Shown in pieces: positions 17,065 to 25,596 of a stretch of 64,000 nt of DNA. A model generated the notes under the pieces. That model saw only the letters and a list, made by a program, of their open reading frames with translations, had not been told where the DNA came from and ran no database searches. The DNA comes from Pseudomonas fulva (GTDB lineage: Bacteria; Pseudomonadota; Gammaproteobacteria; Pseudomonadales; Pseudomonadaceae). The translations under genes were made by a program, and so were the position numbers. The DNA is taken from contig NZ_CP082928.1 in assembly GCF_023517795.1 (NCBI RefSeq), forward strand, positions 4,774,001 through 4,838,000, read 5' to 3'. Position 1 is the first letter of the stretch; each line of letters opens with the position of its first letter.

Positions 17065-19338
17065 ATGAGCTTCGGCGCCGATGAAGAAATCCTCCAGGAT
17101 TTCCTGGTAGAGGCCGGCGAAATTCTCGAGCAATTGTCCGAGCAGTTGGTGGAGCTGGAAAGCCGCCCGGACGATATGAACCTGCTCAATGCGATTTTCC
17201 GAGGGTTTCACACGGTAAAAGGTGGTGCCGGCTTCCTGCAGCTCAATGAGCTGGTGGAGTGCTGCCATATTGCCGAGAACGTGTTCGACATCCTGCGCAA
17301 GGGCGAGCGCCGTGTGGACGCCGAACTGATGGACGTGGTGCTCGAAGCGCTGGACGCCGTCAACGGCATGTTCGCCGAAGTGCGTGAGCGGGTGGAACTG
17401 ACGCCTGCCTCGCCGCAGCTGCTGGCTGCGCTCTCGCGCCTGGCCGAGCCGGGTGGTGCCGAGCCAGAGCCTGCGCCTGCAGCAGTGGCGGCCGAGCCGG
17501 AACCGGCGCCTGCAGAACCCGTTGCGGCCGCAGTCGAGCCTTCGGCAGATATCTCTGACCGCGAATTCGAGCAATTGCTCGATGCCCTGGGCGATGAATC
17601 GCCAGCGCCAGCCAGCGCCTCGACCGACGAAATCACCGATGACGAGTTCGAGTCGCTGCTCGACCAGCTGCACGGCAAGGGCCAGTTCGCGGCACCGGCC
17701 GCTGCGCCGGTGGCGGCCGCGGAGCCGGCGGCTGCCGCGCCGGGCGATGAAATCACCGACGACGAATTCGAAGCGCTGCTCGATCAACTGCACGGCAAGG
17801 GCCAGTTCGTCGCGCCTGCCGTGGCACCGGCTGCCGAGCCGGTCGCAACGCCGGCCGCCGAGCCCGCGGCTGCGGCAACGCCGGGCGACGAAATCACCGA
17901 TGACGAATTCGAGGCGCTGCTCGACCAGTTGCATGGCAAGGGCCAGTTCGTCGCGCCTGCCGTAGCAGTGGCCGCCGCGCCTGCTGCCAAGCCGACGCCT
18001 GCCCCCGAGCCAGCCAAGGCCGCGCCGCCCGCAGCCAAGGCCGAATCGGCCAAAGCGGCTCCAGCCCCTATAGCCAAGCCCGAGCCAAGCAAGGCAGCTC
18101 CTGCCGCCGCCAAGGCGGAAGCCAGCAAACCGGCGCCGGCACCAGCGGCGGCCGGCGCACCGGCCAGCGAGGCGGAAACCACCGTTCGCGTCGACACCGC
18201 CCGCCTGGACGAGATCATGAACATGGTCGGCGAGCTGGTGCTGGTGCGCAATCGCCTGGTGCGCCTGGGGCTCAACAGCGGCGACGAGGCCATGTCCAAG
18301 GCGGTGTCGAACCTCGACGTGGTGACCGCCGACCTGCAGACCTCGGTCATGAAGACCCGCATGCAGCCGATCAAGAAGGTCTTCGGGCGCTTCCCGCGCC
18401 TGGTTCGCGACCTGGCCCGTCAGCTCAAGAAGGAGATCAACCTCGAGCTGGTGGGTGAAGAGACCGACCTGGACAAGAACCTCGTCGAGGCCCTCGCCGA
18501 CCCGCTGGTGCACTTGGTGCGCAACGCCGTCGACCATGGCGTGGAAAGCCCCGATGAACGCGAGGCCGCCGGCAAGTCGCGCACCGGCCGGGTGGTGCTG
18601 TCCGCCGAGCAGGAGGGCGACCATATCCTGCTGATGATCACCGATGACGGCAAGGGCATGGACGCCGACGTATTGCGCAGCAAGGCCGTGGAAAAGGGCC
18701 TGCTGGACAAGGACGCGGCCGATCGCCTGACCGACCTGGAATGCTACAACCTGATCTTCGCCCCCGGTTTCTCGACCAAGACCGAGATCTCCGACGTCTC
18801 CGGCCGCGGTGTGGGCATGGACGTGGTGAAGACCAAGATTTCCCAGCTCAACGGCACGGTCAACGTGTTCTCGCAGAAGGGCCAGGGTTCGAAGATCGTC
18901 ATCAAGGTGCCGCTGACCCTGGCGATCATGCCGACGCTGATGGTGATGCTGGGCAACCAGGCGTTCGCCTTCCCGCTGGTCAACGTCAACGAGATCTTCC
19001 ACCTCGACCTGTCGCGCACCAACGTGGTCGATGGCCAGGAAGTGGTGATCGTGCGCGACAAGGCGCTGCCGCTGTTCTATCTCAAGCGCTGGCTGGTGAG
19101 CAGTGCGGCGCACGAAGAGCAGGGCGAAGGCCATGTGGTGATTCTCACCGTGGGCAACCAGCGCATCGGCTTCGTGGTCGATCAGCTGGTCGGCCAGGAA
19201 GAGGTGGTGATCAAGCCGTTGGGCAAGATGCTCCAGGGCACGCCCGGCATGTCCGGCGCGACCATCACCGGTGACGGCCGCATCGCGCTGATCCTCGATG
19301 TGCCCAGCATGCTCAAGCGCTACGCACGGCGTCTCTGA
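17065..19338 (+). CDS. cheA: Chemotaxis histidine kinase CheA
   Basis: A 757-residue protein. P1 Hpt has phospho-His49 in FRGFHTVKGGAGF. An unusually long Ala/Pro/Glu-rich linker (about 135-370) carries repeated DEITDDEFEALLDQLHG motifs in place of an obvious P2 domain. Dimerisation helices follow (RLDEIMNMVGELVLVRNRL). The HATPase has VHLVRNAVDHG, DDGKGMD and GRGVGMDVVK, and a C-terminal P5 CheW-like domain completes it. CheA phosphorylates CheY and CheB in chemoreceptor arrays. The repeats are listed separately. Confidence 0.96.
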   Translation: MSFGADEEILQDFLVEAGEILEQLSEQLVELESRPDDMNLLNAIFRGFHTVKGGAGFLQLNELVECCHIAENVFDILRKGERRVDAELMDVVLEALDAVNGMFAEVRERVELTPASPQLLAALSRLAEPGGAEPEPAPAAVAAEPEPAPAEPVAAAVEPSADISDREFEQLLDALGDESPAPASASTDEITDDEFESLLDQLHGKGQFAAPAAAPVAAAEPAAAAPGDEITDDEFEALLDQLHGKGQFVAPAVAPAAEPVATPAAEPAAAATPGDEITDDEFEALLDQLHGKGQFVAPAVAVAAAPAAKPTPAPEPAKAAPPAAKAESAKAAPAPIAKPEPSKAAPAAAKAEASKPAPAPAAAGAPASEAETTVRVDTARLDEIMNMVGELVLVRNRLVRLGLNSGDEAMSKAVSNLDVVTADLQTSVMKTRMQPIKKVFGRFPRLVRDLARQLKKEINLELVGEETDLDKNLVEALADPLVHLVRNAVDHGVESPDEREAAGKSRTGRVVLSAEQEGDHILLMITDDGKGMDADVLRSKAVEKGLLDKDAADRLTDLECYNLIFAPGFSTKTEISDVSGRGVGMDVVKTKISQLNGTVNVFSQKGQGSKIVIKVPLTLAIMPTLMVMLGNQAFAFPLVNVNEIFHLDLSRTNVVDGQEVVIVRDKALPLFYLKRWLVSSAAHEEQGEGHVVILTVGNQRIGFVVDQLVGQEEVVIKPLGKMLQGTPGMSGATITGDGRIALILDVPSMLKRYARRL
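17548..17961 (+). repeat. Tandem acidic motif repeats in the CheA linker
   Basis: Three near-identical in-frame copies of DEITDDEFEALLDQLHGKGQ start at bases 17626, 17746 and 17887 (codons 188, 228, 275), 120 and 141 bases apart. A diverged copy (DISDREFEQLLDALG) begins near 17548. Ala/Pro/Glu-rich spacers separate them. The units look like predicted helices; recombination between them would change copy number in frame. Confidence 0.9.
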
Positions 19339-19380
19339 TCGTCTGCGGCGCGGCGACGGCCGTGCCGCTTAGGAGTGTTT

Positions 19381-20505
19381 ATGGTTGTCAAGGTACTGGT
19401 AGTCGATGACTCCGGTTTTTTCCGACGCAGGGTTTCGGAGATTCTCTCGTCTGACCCCAACATCACCGTGGTCGGTACGGCCACCAACGGACGTGAGGCC
19501 ATCGATCAGGCCCTGGCATTGAAGCCGGACGTGATCACCATGGATTACGAGATGCCGCTCATGGACGGCATCACCTCCGTGCGCAACATCATGCAGCGCT
19601 GCCCCACGCCGGTTCTGATGTTCTCCTCGCTCACCCACGAAGGCGCCCGGGTCACCCTGGATGCGCTGGACGCCGGTGCGGTGGACTTTCTGCCGAAGAA
19701 CTTCGAGGACATCTCGCGCAACCCCGAGAAGGTCAAGCAGTTGCTGTGCGAGAAGGTCCACAGCATCTCGCGCAGCAACCGCCGGGGGTTCGGCACGGCG
19801 TCCGTGACGCCGCCTGCCGGTGGTAGCCCGAGCCGACCTGCCGGCGCACCGAGCACGCCCGCAGCGGCCGCGCGGCCGCAGCCGAGCGTCAGCCATGCGC
19901 CGGCCGAGCGGCATGCCGCTGCCAGTGCGGCGCCCAAGCGCAAGGGCTACAAGCTGGTGGCGATCGGCACCTCGACCGGCGGCCCGGTTGCCCTGCAACG
20001 CGTACTGACTCAGCTGCCGGCCAATTTCCCGACGCCCATCGTGCTGATCCAGCACATGCCGGCGGCCTTCACCAAGGCCTTTGCCGAACGCCTGGACAAG
20101 CTCTGCAAGATCAACGTCAAGGAAGCCGAGGATGGCGACATCCTGCGCCCCGGTCTGGCCATCCTGGCACCGGGCGGCAAGCAGATGATGATCGACGGCC
20201 GTGGCACCATTCGCATCCTGCCCGGTGACGAGCGCCTGAACTACAAGCCCTGCGTGGACATCACCTTCGGGTCGGCGGCCAAGTCGTACAACGACAAGGT
20301 ATTGGCCGTGGTGCTCACCGGCATGGGCGCCGATGGCCGTGAGGGCGCGCGCCTGCTCAAGCAGGGCGGCAGCCAGGTCTGGGCCCAGGATGAAGCCAGC
20401 TGCGTGATCTATGGCATGCCCATGGCCATCGTCAAGGCCAACCTGGCCGATGCGGTCTATCCCCTCGATGATATCGGTCGCCATCTGGTCGAGGCCTGCC
20501 TCTGA
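19381..20505 (+). CDS. cheB: Chemoreceptor methylesterase/deamidase CheB
   Basis: A 374-residue protein with an N-terminal receiver (D9/D10; phospho-acceptor D55 in [13 protein letters not shown]). A linker rich in Pro/Ala follows. The C-terminal methylesterase has its catalytic Ser in GTSTGGP, His in IQHMP and Asp in GMGADGREG. It demethylates receptors for adaptation. The ATG at 19381 is chosen because AGGAG lies at 19371-19375; the GTG six bases upstream overlaps that site. The stop overlaps motC by one base. Confidence 0.95.
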   Translation: MVVKVLVVDDSGFFRRRVSEILSSDPNITVVGTATNGREAIDQALALKPDVITMDYEMPLMDGITSVRNIMQRCPTPVLMFSSLTHEGARVTLDALDAGAVDFLPKNFEDISRNPEKVKQLLCEKVHSISRSNRRGFGTASVTPPAGGSPSRPAGAPSTPAAAARPQPSVSHAPAERHAAASAAPKRKGYKLVAIGTSTGGPVALQRVLTQLPANFPTPIVLIQHMPAAFTKAFAERLDKLCKINVKEAEDGDILRPGLAILAPGGKQMMIDGRGTIRILPGDERLNYKPCVDITFGSAAKSYNDKVLAVVLTGMGADGREGARLLKQGGSQVWAQDEASCVIYGMPMAIVKANLADAVYPLDDIGRHLVEACL

Positions 20506-21245
20506 TGGATGTGCTGAGCCTGATCGGCGTCATTCTGGCGTTCGTCGCGATTCTTGGCGGCAATTACCTGGAAGGCGGTCATGTCTCGGCACTGCTCAAC
20601 GGCCCGGCGGCGCTGATCGTGATCGGCGGCACCCTGGGCGCGGCCTTGCTGCAGACGCCCGTGGCGGTGTTCAAGCGCGCCGTGAGCATCCTGCGCTGGA
20701 TCTTCGCGCCGCCGCAGATCGACCTGGCGGGCGGCATCGACCGCGTGGTGAACTGGAGCATGACCGCGCGCAAGGAAGGCCTGCTGGGTTTGGAGGCGGT
20801 CGCCGATGGCGAAGCCGACCCCTATGCGCGCAAGGGCCTGCAACTGCTGGTCGACGGCGCCGAGCCGGAAGCCATTCGCAGCATTCTCGAGGTGGACCTC
20901 TACACCCAGGAAAGCCGCGACATCCAGGCCGCCAAGTTCTTCGAGTGCATGGGCGGCTACGCACCGACCATCGGCATCATCGGTGCGGTCATGGGCTTGA
21001 TCCACGTGATGGGCAATCTGGCCGACCCCAGCCTCTTGGGTAGCGGCATCGCCGTGGCGTTCGTTGCCACCATCTACGGTGTGGCCATCGCCAACCTGCT
21101 GCTGCTGCCGATCGGCAACAAGCTGAAATCGGTGGCGCTGCGCCAGTCGGCGTACCGGGAGATGCTCCTGGAGGGCATCCTGTCCATCGGTGAAGGTGAA
21201 AACCCGCGGTCCATCGAGCTGAAGCTGCAAGGCTTCATGAGCTGA
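20505..21245 (+). CDS. motC: Flagellar stator subunit MotC
   Basis: A 246-residue MotA/PomA-type protein with four hydrophobic segments. The conserved stator block is FFECMGGYAPTIGIIGAVMGLIH, with GSGIAVAFVATIYGVAIANLLLLP near the C-terminus. With MotD it forms the second stator set of Pseudomonas, used in viscous or surface conditions. It overlaps cheB (TGATG) and precedes motD by 2 bases. Confidence 0.94.
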   Translation: MDVLSLIGVILAFVAILGGNYLEGGHVSALLNGPAALIVIGGTLGAALLQTPVAVFKRAVSILRWIFAPPQIDLAGGIDRVVNWSMTARKEGLLGLEAVADGEADPYARKGLQLLVDGAEPEAIRSILEVDLYTQESRDIQAAKFFECMGGYAPTIGIIGAVMGLIHVMGNLADPSLLGSGIAVAFVATIYGVAIANLLLLPIGNKLKSVALRQSAYREMLLEGILSIGEGENPRSIELKLQGFMS

Positions 21246-21247
21246 TC

Positions 21248-22132
21248 ATGGCCCGCCGACGCCATCACGAAGAACACGAGAACCACGAGCGCTGGCTGGT
21301 TTCCTATGCCGACTTCATCACCTTGCTGTTCGCCTTCTTCGTGGTGATGTATTCGATTTCGTCGATCAACGAAGGCAAGTACAAGATCCTCTCGGAGACC
21401 CTGACCGGCGTCTTCAACCAGCCGGATCGTTCGATCAAGCCCATTCCGGTGGGCGACGAGCGCCCGCGTACCACCGAGCCGGATCGCTCGATGGTCGACG
21501 AGGCGGCGCCGCAGCAGATCGCCGCCTCGACCCTGCAGAACATCGCCGACAGCATTCGCGATGCCTTCGGCGGGCTGTTGCAGAGCGATCAGCTCAAGGT
21601 GCGCGGCAATGAACTGTGGATCGAGATCGAACTGAGTTCCGGACTGTTGTTTCCCAGCGGTGACGCGCTGCCGAACGACGAGGCCTTCGAGATCATCGAG
21701 AAGATCGCCAAGATCCTGGCGCCCTATGGCAACCCCGTGCATGTCGAGGGCTTCACCGACAACCAGCCGATCAGAACCGCGCAGTACCCCACCAACTGGG
21801 AGCTGTCCGCGGCCCGTGCCGCGAGCATCGTGCGCATGCTGGCCATGGATGGCGTCGATCCGTCGCGCCTGGCGGCCGTGGGCTATGGCGAGTTCCAGCC
21901 CGTGGCCGATAACGCCACGGCGGAGGGCAGGGCGCGCAATCGCCGGGTGGTGTTGGTGGTCTCGCGTAATCTCGATGTACGGCGTAGTGTGAGTGGCGTG
22001 GGGAGCGCCAATGCGCAGCCCGATGCTGCGCTGCAGCGCGCTGGCACGCAACCTGCTACAGGGCTTGCAGCACCGGCGTCCGCCAGCGGCACCGTCAATT
22101 CCCCGTCGCCAGTCCCTGCAATGGGCAATTAG
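21248..22132 (+). CDS. motD: Flagellar stator subunit MotD
   Basis: A 294-residue MotB-type protein with a charged, His-rich N-terminus and one membrane helix with the ion-conducting Asp22 in [18 protein letters not shown]. The periplasmic OmpA-like peptidoglycan-binding domain (about 120-245) has [26 protein letters not shown] and [23 protein letters not shown]. The Ala/Ser-rich C-terminal tail is unremarkable. Confidence 0.94.
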   Translation: MARRRHHEEHENHERWLVSYADFITLLFAFFVVMYSISSINEGKYKILSETLTGVFNQPDRSIKPIPVGDERPRTTEPDRSMVDEAAPQQIAASTLQNIADSIRDAFGGLLQSDQLKVRGNELWIEIELSSGLLFPSGDALPNDEAFEIIEKIAKILAPYGNPVHVEGFTDNQPIRTAQYPTNWELSAARAASIVRMLAMDGVDPSRLAAVGYGEFQPVADNATAEGRARNRRVVLVVSRNLDVRRSVSGVGSANAQPDAALQRAGTQPATGLAAPASASGTVNSPSPVPAMGN

Positions 22133-22172
22133 TCTCGGCCAGGCCAGGCCTGCCCCCGGGAGGATGAAGATT

Positions 22173-22961
22173 ATGAGAGTGTGGGCTGTATCCAATCAGA
22201 AAGGCGGCGTGGGCAAGACCACTTCGAGCATTGCCCTGGCCGGCCTGCTGGCCGATGCCGGCAAGCGCGTGGTGGTGGTCGACCTCGATCCCCATGGTTC
22301 GATGACCAGCTACTTCGGTCACGACCCGGACTCCCTGGAAAACAGCAATTTCGACCTGTTCCAGCATCAGGGCAACGTGCCGGAAGGCCTGCCCAAGCAG
22401 TTGCTGTTGCCCACCAGCCACGAACGCATTTCCCTGCTGCCGTCGAGTACCGCGCAGGCCACCCTGGAGCGTCAGTCGCCGGGGCAGAGCGGCCTGGGCC
22501 TGGTGATCGCCAAGAGCCTGGCGCAGCTGTGGCAGGACTTCGACTATGCGGTGATCGACAGCCCGCCATTGCTTGGCGTACTGATGGTCAATGCCCTGGC
22601 GGCCAGTCAGCAGCTGGTGATTCCGGTGCAGACCGAGTTCCTCGCGGTCAAGGGCCTGGAGCGCATGGTCAACACCCTGACCATGATCAACCGCTCGCGC
22701 AAGCAGGCGCTGCCGTACACCATCGTGCCGACGCTGTTCGACCGTCGCACCCAGGCGTCGCTGTCGACCCTGCGTCTGCTCAAGCACACCTATCCCGAGC
22801 AGCTCTGGCAGGCCTACATTCCGGTCGATACCCGCCTGCGTGACGCCAGCCGCGCCGGCCTGACGCCGTCGCAGTTCGATGGCAACAGCCGTGGCACCAT
22901 CGCTTACCGTGCGCTGCTCAAGCATTTGCTGGCGCAGCAGCCCGCCTCCCAGGTGGCCTGA
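22173..22961 (+). CDS. parC: ParA-family ATPase for polar chemotaxis array positioning (ParC-type)
   Basis: A 262-residue ParA/MinD ATPase with Walker A NQKGGVGKTTS near residues 8-18, VVVDLDPHGSMTSYFG and YAVIDSPPLLGVL. In polar flagellates this chemotaxis-linked ParA homologue (ParC in Vibrio) directs the array to the pole with ParP. The ATG at 22173 is chosen because CGGGAGG (22157-22163) directly abuts the alternative ATG at 22164 but is well spaced from 22173. Being between motD and a CheW-like gene, it is not a general chromosome-partition gene. Confidence 0.88.
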   Translation: MRVWAVSNQKGGVGKTTSSIALAGLLADAGKRVVVVDLDPHGSMTSYFGHDPDSLENSNFDLFQHQGNVPEGLPKQLLLPTSHERISLLPSSTAQATLERQSPGQSGLGLVIAKSLAQLWQDFDYAVIDSPPLLGVLMVNALAASQQLVIPVQTEFLAVKGLERMVNTLTMINRSRKQALPYTIVPTLFDRRTQASLSTLRLLKHTYPEQLWQAYIPVDTRLRDASRAGLTPSQFDGNSRGTIAYRALLKHLLAQQPASQVA

Positions 22962-23052
22962 TCATGGCGGCTGAATATTCTGCGCGAACCGGCTCAAGTC
23001 TGCCGCCCCAGCGGCCGATAGCTCATACAGAACTCTTCTGCAGGTTGCCTTC

Positions 23053-23904
23053 ATGAGTCGTTCCACTGCTACCGCAACTCGGCCCCAACTGGCGCTGCAG
23101 TCTTACCTCGATGGGTTGCTGCAGGACGCCGCGATCGAACTCGAACAAACCCTCGAGCACAGCACCCTCGATGAATTCGAAGCCGCCGTGCTCGAGGAGC
23201 AGGTGCGTGATGCGCAGCTGGCGCCACGCACCGAAGCGCCTGCGCTGGCCCTGGTTCCGCCGGCTACCGCCGAGGTGGCGAGCGAGCCGCGCGTCGAGGT
23301 GGTCGAAACGGTGGCCGAGGTGGTCGCCCCGGTCGTGGTCGAGCCCATTGCCATGCCACCGGTGGTCGAGCCGGTCGCCGACGTGCATCGCCCGGCCCCA
23401 CAGCTGTTCCTGACCCAGCCCGACGGTCGCCCCGATTGGGCTGAAGAGCCGTTCGAATGCCTGTTGTTCGACGTCGCCGGCCTGACCCTGGCGGTGCCGT
23501 TGGTCTGCCTGGGCTCTATCTACCCGCTGGCCGGCCAGGATCTGACACCTTTGTTTGGCCAACCCGACTGGTTTTTGGGCATACTGCCATCACAGTCTGG
23601 CAACCTGAAGGTGCTCGATACCGCGCGCTGGGTGATGCCGGATCGTTACCGGGACGATTTCAAGCAGGGCCTGCAGTACGTGATTTCCGTACAGGGCTAC
23701 GAGTGGGGCCTGGCGGTTCATCAGGTCAGCCGCTCGATTCGCCTCAACCCGGACGAGATCAAATGGCGCAGCCAGCGCGCTCAGCGACCCTGGCTGGCCG
23801 GTACCGTGATCGAACACATGTGTGCGCTGCTGGACGTCGCCGCGTTGGCCGAACTGATCGCCAGCGGCGGCGCCAAGCGTATGCACAACGGGCAGATACA
23901 CTGA
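23053..23904 (+). CDS. parP: CheW-domain polar array protein (ParP-type)
   Basis: A 283-residue protein with a variable N-terminal half (helical start LQSYLDGLLQDAAIELEQTL, STLDEFEAAVLEEQ, then Val/Pro/Glu-rich linker) and a C-terminal CheW-like domain (about 135-275; ECLLFDVAGLTLAVPL, PDWFLGILPSQSGNLKVLDTA). Position directly after the ParA homologue and before cheW matches ParP, which links CheA, ParC and receptors at the pole. Assignment rests on architecture and synteny. Confidence 0.82.
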   Translation: MSRSTATATRPQLALQSYLDGLLQDAAIELEQTLEHSTLDEFEAAVLEEQVRDAQLAPRTEAPALALVPPATAEVASEPRVEVVETVAEVVAPVVVEPIAMPPVVEPVADVHRPAPQLFLTQPDGRPDWAEEPFECLLFDVAGLTLAVPLVCLGSIYPLAGQDLTPLFGQPDWFLGILPSQSGNLKVLDTARWVMPDRYRDDFKQGLQYVISVQGYEWGLAVHQVSRSIRLNPDEIKWRSQRAQRPWLAGTVIEHMCALLDVAALAELIASGGAKRMHNGQIH

Positions 23905-23995
23905 TAACGGTCGTACGCGCGATGGCGTGCGTGCGATCATCTGAATAGCGGGACTCCCGCGCACCGCAACGCGCGGTCAATGACGAGGCTAGGCC

Positions 23996-24475
23996 ATGAA
24001 GAAAAGCTCTGCACAAGGCGCTGAAGATCCGATCCTGCAGTGGGTCACCTTCCGTCTGGACAACGAGACCTACGGCATCAACGTGATGCAGGTGCAGGAA
24101 GTGCTGCGTTACACCGAAATCGCCCCGGTACCGGGTGCGCCGAGCTACGTGCTGGGAATCATCAACCTGCGCGGCAACGTGGTCACCGTCATCGACACAC
24201 GCCAGCGTTTCGGCCTGGACTCCTCCGACGTCACCGACAACACCCGGATCGTCATCATCGAGGCGGACAAGCAGGTGGTGGGTATCCTGGTCGACAGCGT
24301 GGCCGAAGTGGTCTACCTGCGTCAGTCCGAAGTGGAAACCGCACCGAACGTCGGTAACGACGAATCGGCCAAGTTCATCCAGGGCGTGTGCAACAAGAAC
24401 GGCGAGCTGCTGATTCTGGTAGAACTGGACAAGATGATGACCGAGGAGGAGTGGTCGGAGCTGGAGAGCATCTGA
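23996..24475 (+). CDS. cheW: Chemotaxis coupling protein CheW
   Basis: A 159-residue CheW domain with LQWVTFRLDNETYGINVMQVQEV, PGAPSYVLGIINLRGNVV and VDSVAEVVYL. It couples receptors to CheA. It is followed after one base by the DUF2802 gene. Confidence 0.95.
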   Translation: MKKSSAQGAEDPILQWVTFRLDNETYGINVMQVQEVLRYTEIAPVPGAPSYVLGIINLRGNVVTVIDTRQRFGLDSSDVTDNTRIVIIEADKQVVGILVDSVAEVVYLRQSEVETAPNVGNDESAKFIQGVCNKNGELLILVELDKMMTEEEWSELESI

Positions 24476-24476
24476 G

Positions 24477-24875
24477 GTGCTCGAAGCCGCGCTCATCGTT
24501 CTCGCCCTGGTCTGTGCCGGGCTGGTGGGTACTTGCGTCTGGCTTGCCGGACGTTTGCGCCTGGCAAGCCAGCTGCAGGCCGAACGCGATGCCCAGCGCG
24601 ACCAGCGTATTCGCGAGCTGGGCAAGCGCCTGGATACCTACCTGACCGGTAGCATCCGCATGGGCGAAGAACTGCATGAGCTGCGCCGCACCGTTGCACC
24701 GTTGCCGGACAAGCTCACCCAGATCGAGCAGCGCGACCCTACCAGCCTGTCGTTCACTCAGGCTGCGCGGCTGGTCGGCATGGGCGCCAGCGCCGACGAC
24801 CTCACCCAGTCCTGCGGCCTCAGCAAGGCCGAAGCGGATCTGGTCGCCAAGCTGCATCAGGCGCGCCGCTCCTAA
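24477..24875 (+). CDS. DUF2802 membrane-anchored protein
   Basis: A 132-residue protein with one N-terminal membrane segment (about 4-27), a coiled-coil stretch (LQAERDAQRDQRIRELGKRL onward) and a small C-terminal helical domain (FTQAARLVGMGASADDLTQS, GLSKAEADLVAKLH) resembling a helix-turn-helix. This matches DUF2802 proteins conserved after cheW in Pseudomonas. The function is unknown. It starts with GTG one base after the cheW stop, so it is probably translationally coupled. Confidence 0.82.
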   Translation: MLEAALIVLALVCAGLVGTCVWLAGRLRLASQLQAERDAQRDQRIRELGKRLDTYLTGSIRMGEELHELRRTVAPLPDKLTQIEQRDPTSLSFTQAARLVGMGASADDLTQSCGLSKAEADLVAKLHQARRS

Positions 24876-24889
24876 CCTGTGGCTGGTTG

Positions 24890-25250
24890 CTCGCGATCTT
24901 TTGGGAACGGCGACCTCGCCACGGATCCTGTTTACGACGCCGGTCTTGCAACAAGGCCACAATCCTTTCGCGCCGGGTCGGCGCTCCCACGCGAGTAAGG
25001 GGATGCCCGCGATCTCGTAGGAGCGGCGACCTCGCCGCGAATAGTGCGTACAACGCCGCTCTTGCAGCAAGGCCGCAATCTTTTCGCGCTGGGTCGGCGC
25101 TCCCACGCGAGTAAGGGGATGCCCGCGATCTCGTAGGAGCGGCGACCTCGCCGCGAATAGTGCGTACAACGCCGCTCTTGCAGCAAGGCCAAAATCTTTT
25201 CGCGCCGAGGTCGGCGCTCCCACAGGGGCGCTGGCAATCTGGGGCGGAGC
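24890..25250. repeat. REP array: three 116-bp units
   Basis: Three tandem units begin near 24905, 25021 and 25137 (exact 116-base steps). Each holds a TAGGAGCGGCGACCTCGCCG-type half and an opposing GGTCGGCGCTCCCA half, so each is an inverted REP pair (REPIN/BIME type). The array fills the gap between two convergent genes; no gene is seen here. The first copy is the most diverged. Confidence 0.9.
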
Positions 25251-25257
25251 GCCGTAG

Positions 25258-25596
25258 TCAGCGCCCGGTTTTCTTGCCCGGCCCTTCGAGCCTCAACGGT
25301 CCGTCCTTGGGTTTGCCTCGTGGGTCGAAACCCGCCGGGAACTTGCCTTTCAGGTACCAGGCGAAGGCGATGATTTCCGCGATGCAGCGATACAGCTGCT
25401 CGGGAATCGCTTCGCCCAGTTCCAGGCGTGCGAGCAGGCGCACCAGTTCGGCGTTTTCGTAGATCGGCACATCGTGGGCGCGGGCGATGGCCAGTATGGC
25501 CTCGGCCAGCTCGTCGTCGCCCTTGGCGCTGAGGTTGGGGGCGTTCTGGCCATCGTAGGTGAGGGCGATGGCCTGGCGTGGGGCTTTATGGCTCAT
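25258..25596 (-). CDS. FlhB C-terminal-domain-like protein
   Basis: A 112-residue cytoplasmic protein corresponding only to the FlhB/YscU C-terminal domain downstream of the cleavage site. It has AIALTYDGQNAPNLSAKG, AHDVPIYENAELVRLL and LGEAIPEQLYRCIAEIIAFAW, with no NPTH motif and no membrane helices. It resembles a pre-cleaved FlhB-CC fragment. It overlaps the upstream FliK-like gene by 4 bases. Such paired genes are known in Pseudomonas flagellar regions, but the exact role is not established to my knowledge. Confidence 0.85.
   Translation of the reverse strand: MSHKAPRQAIALTYDGQNAPNLSAKGDDELAEAILAIARAHDVPIYENAELVRLLARLELGEAIPEQLYRCIAEIIAFAWYLKGKFPAGFDPRGKPKDGPLRLEGPGKKTGR

Noticed and set aside
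22173..22961. ParA homologue as chromosome or plasmid partition gene
   Set aside because: No parB or parS follows; location among chemotaxis genes points to array positioning.
24890..25250. The 116-base repeats as a CRISPR array
   Set aside because: Units are contiguous inverted REP pairs with no unique spacers, and no cas genes are near.
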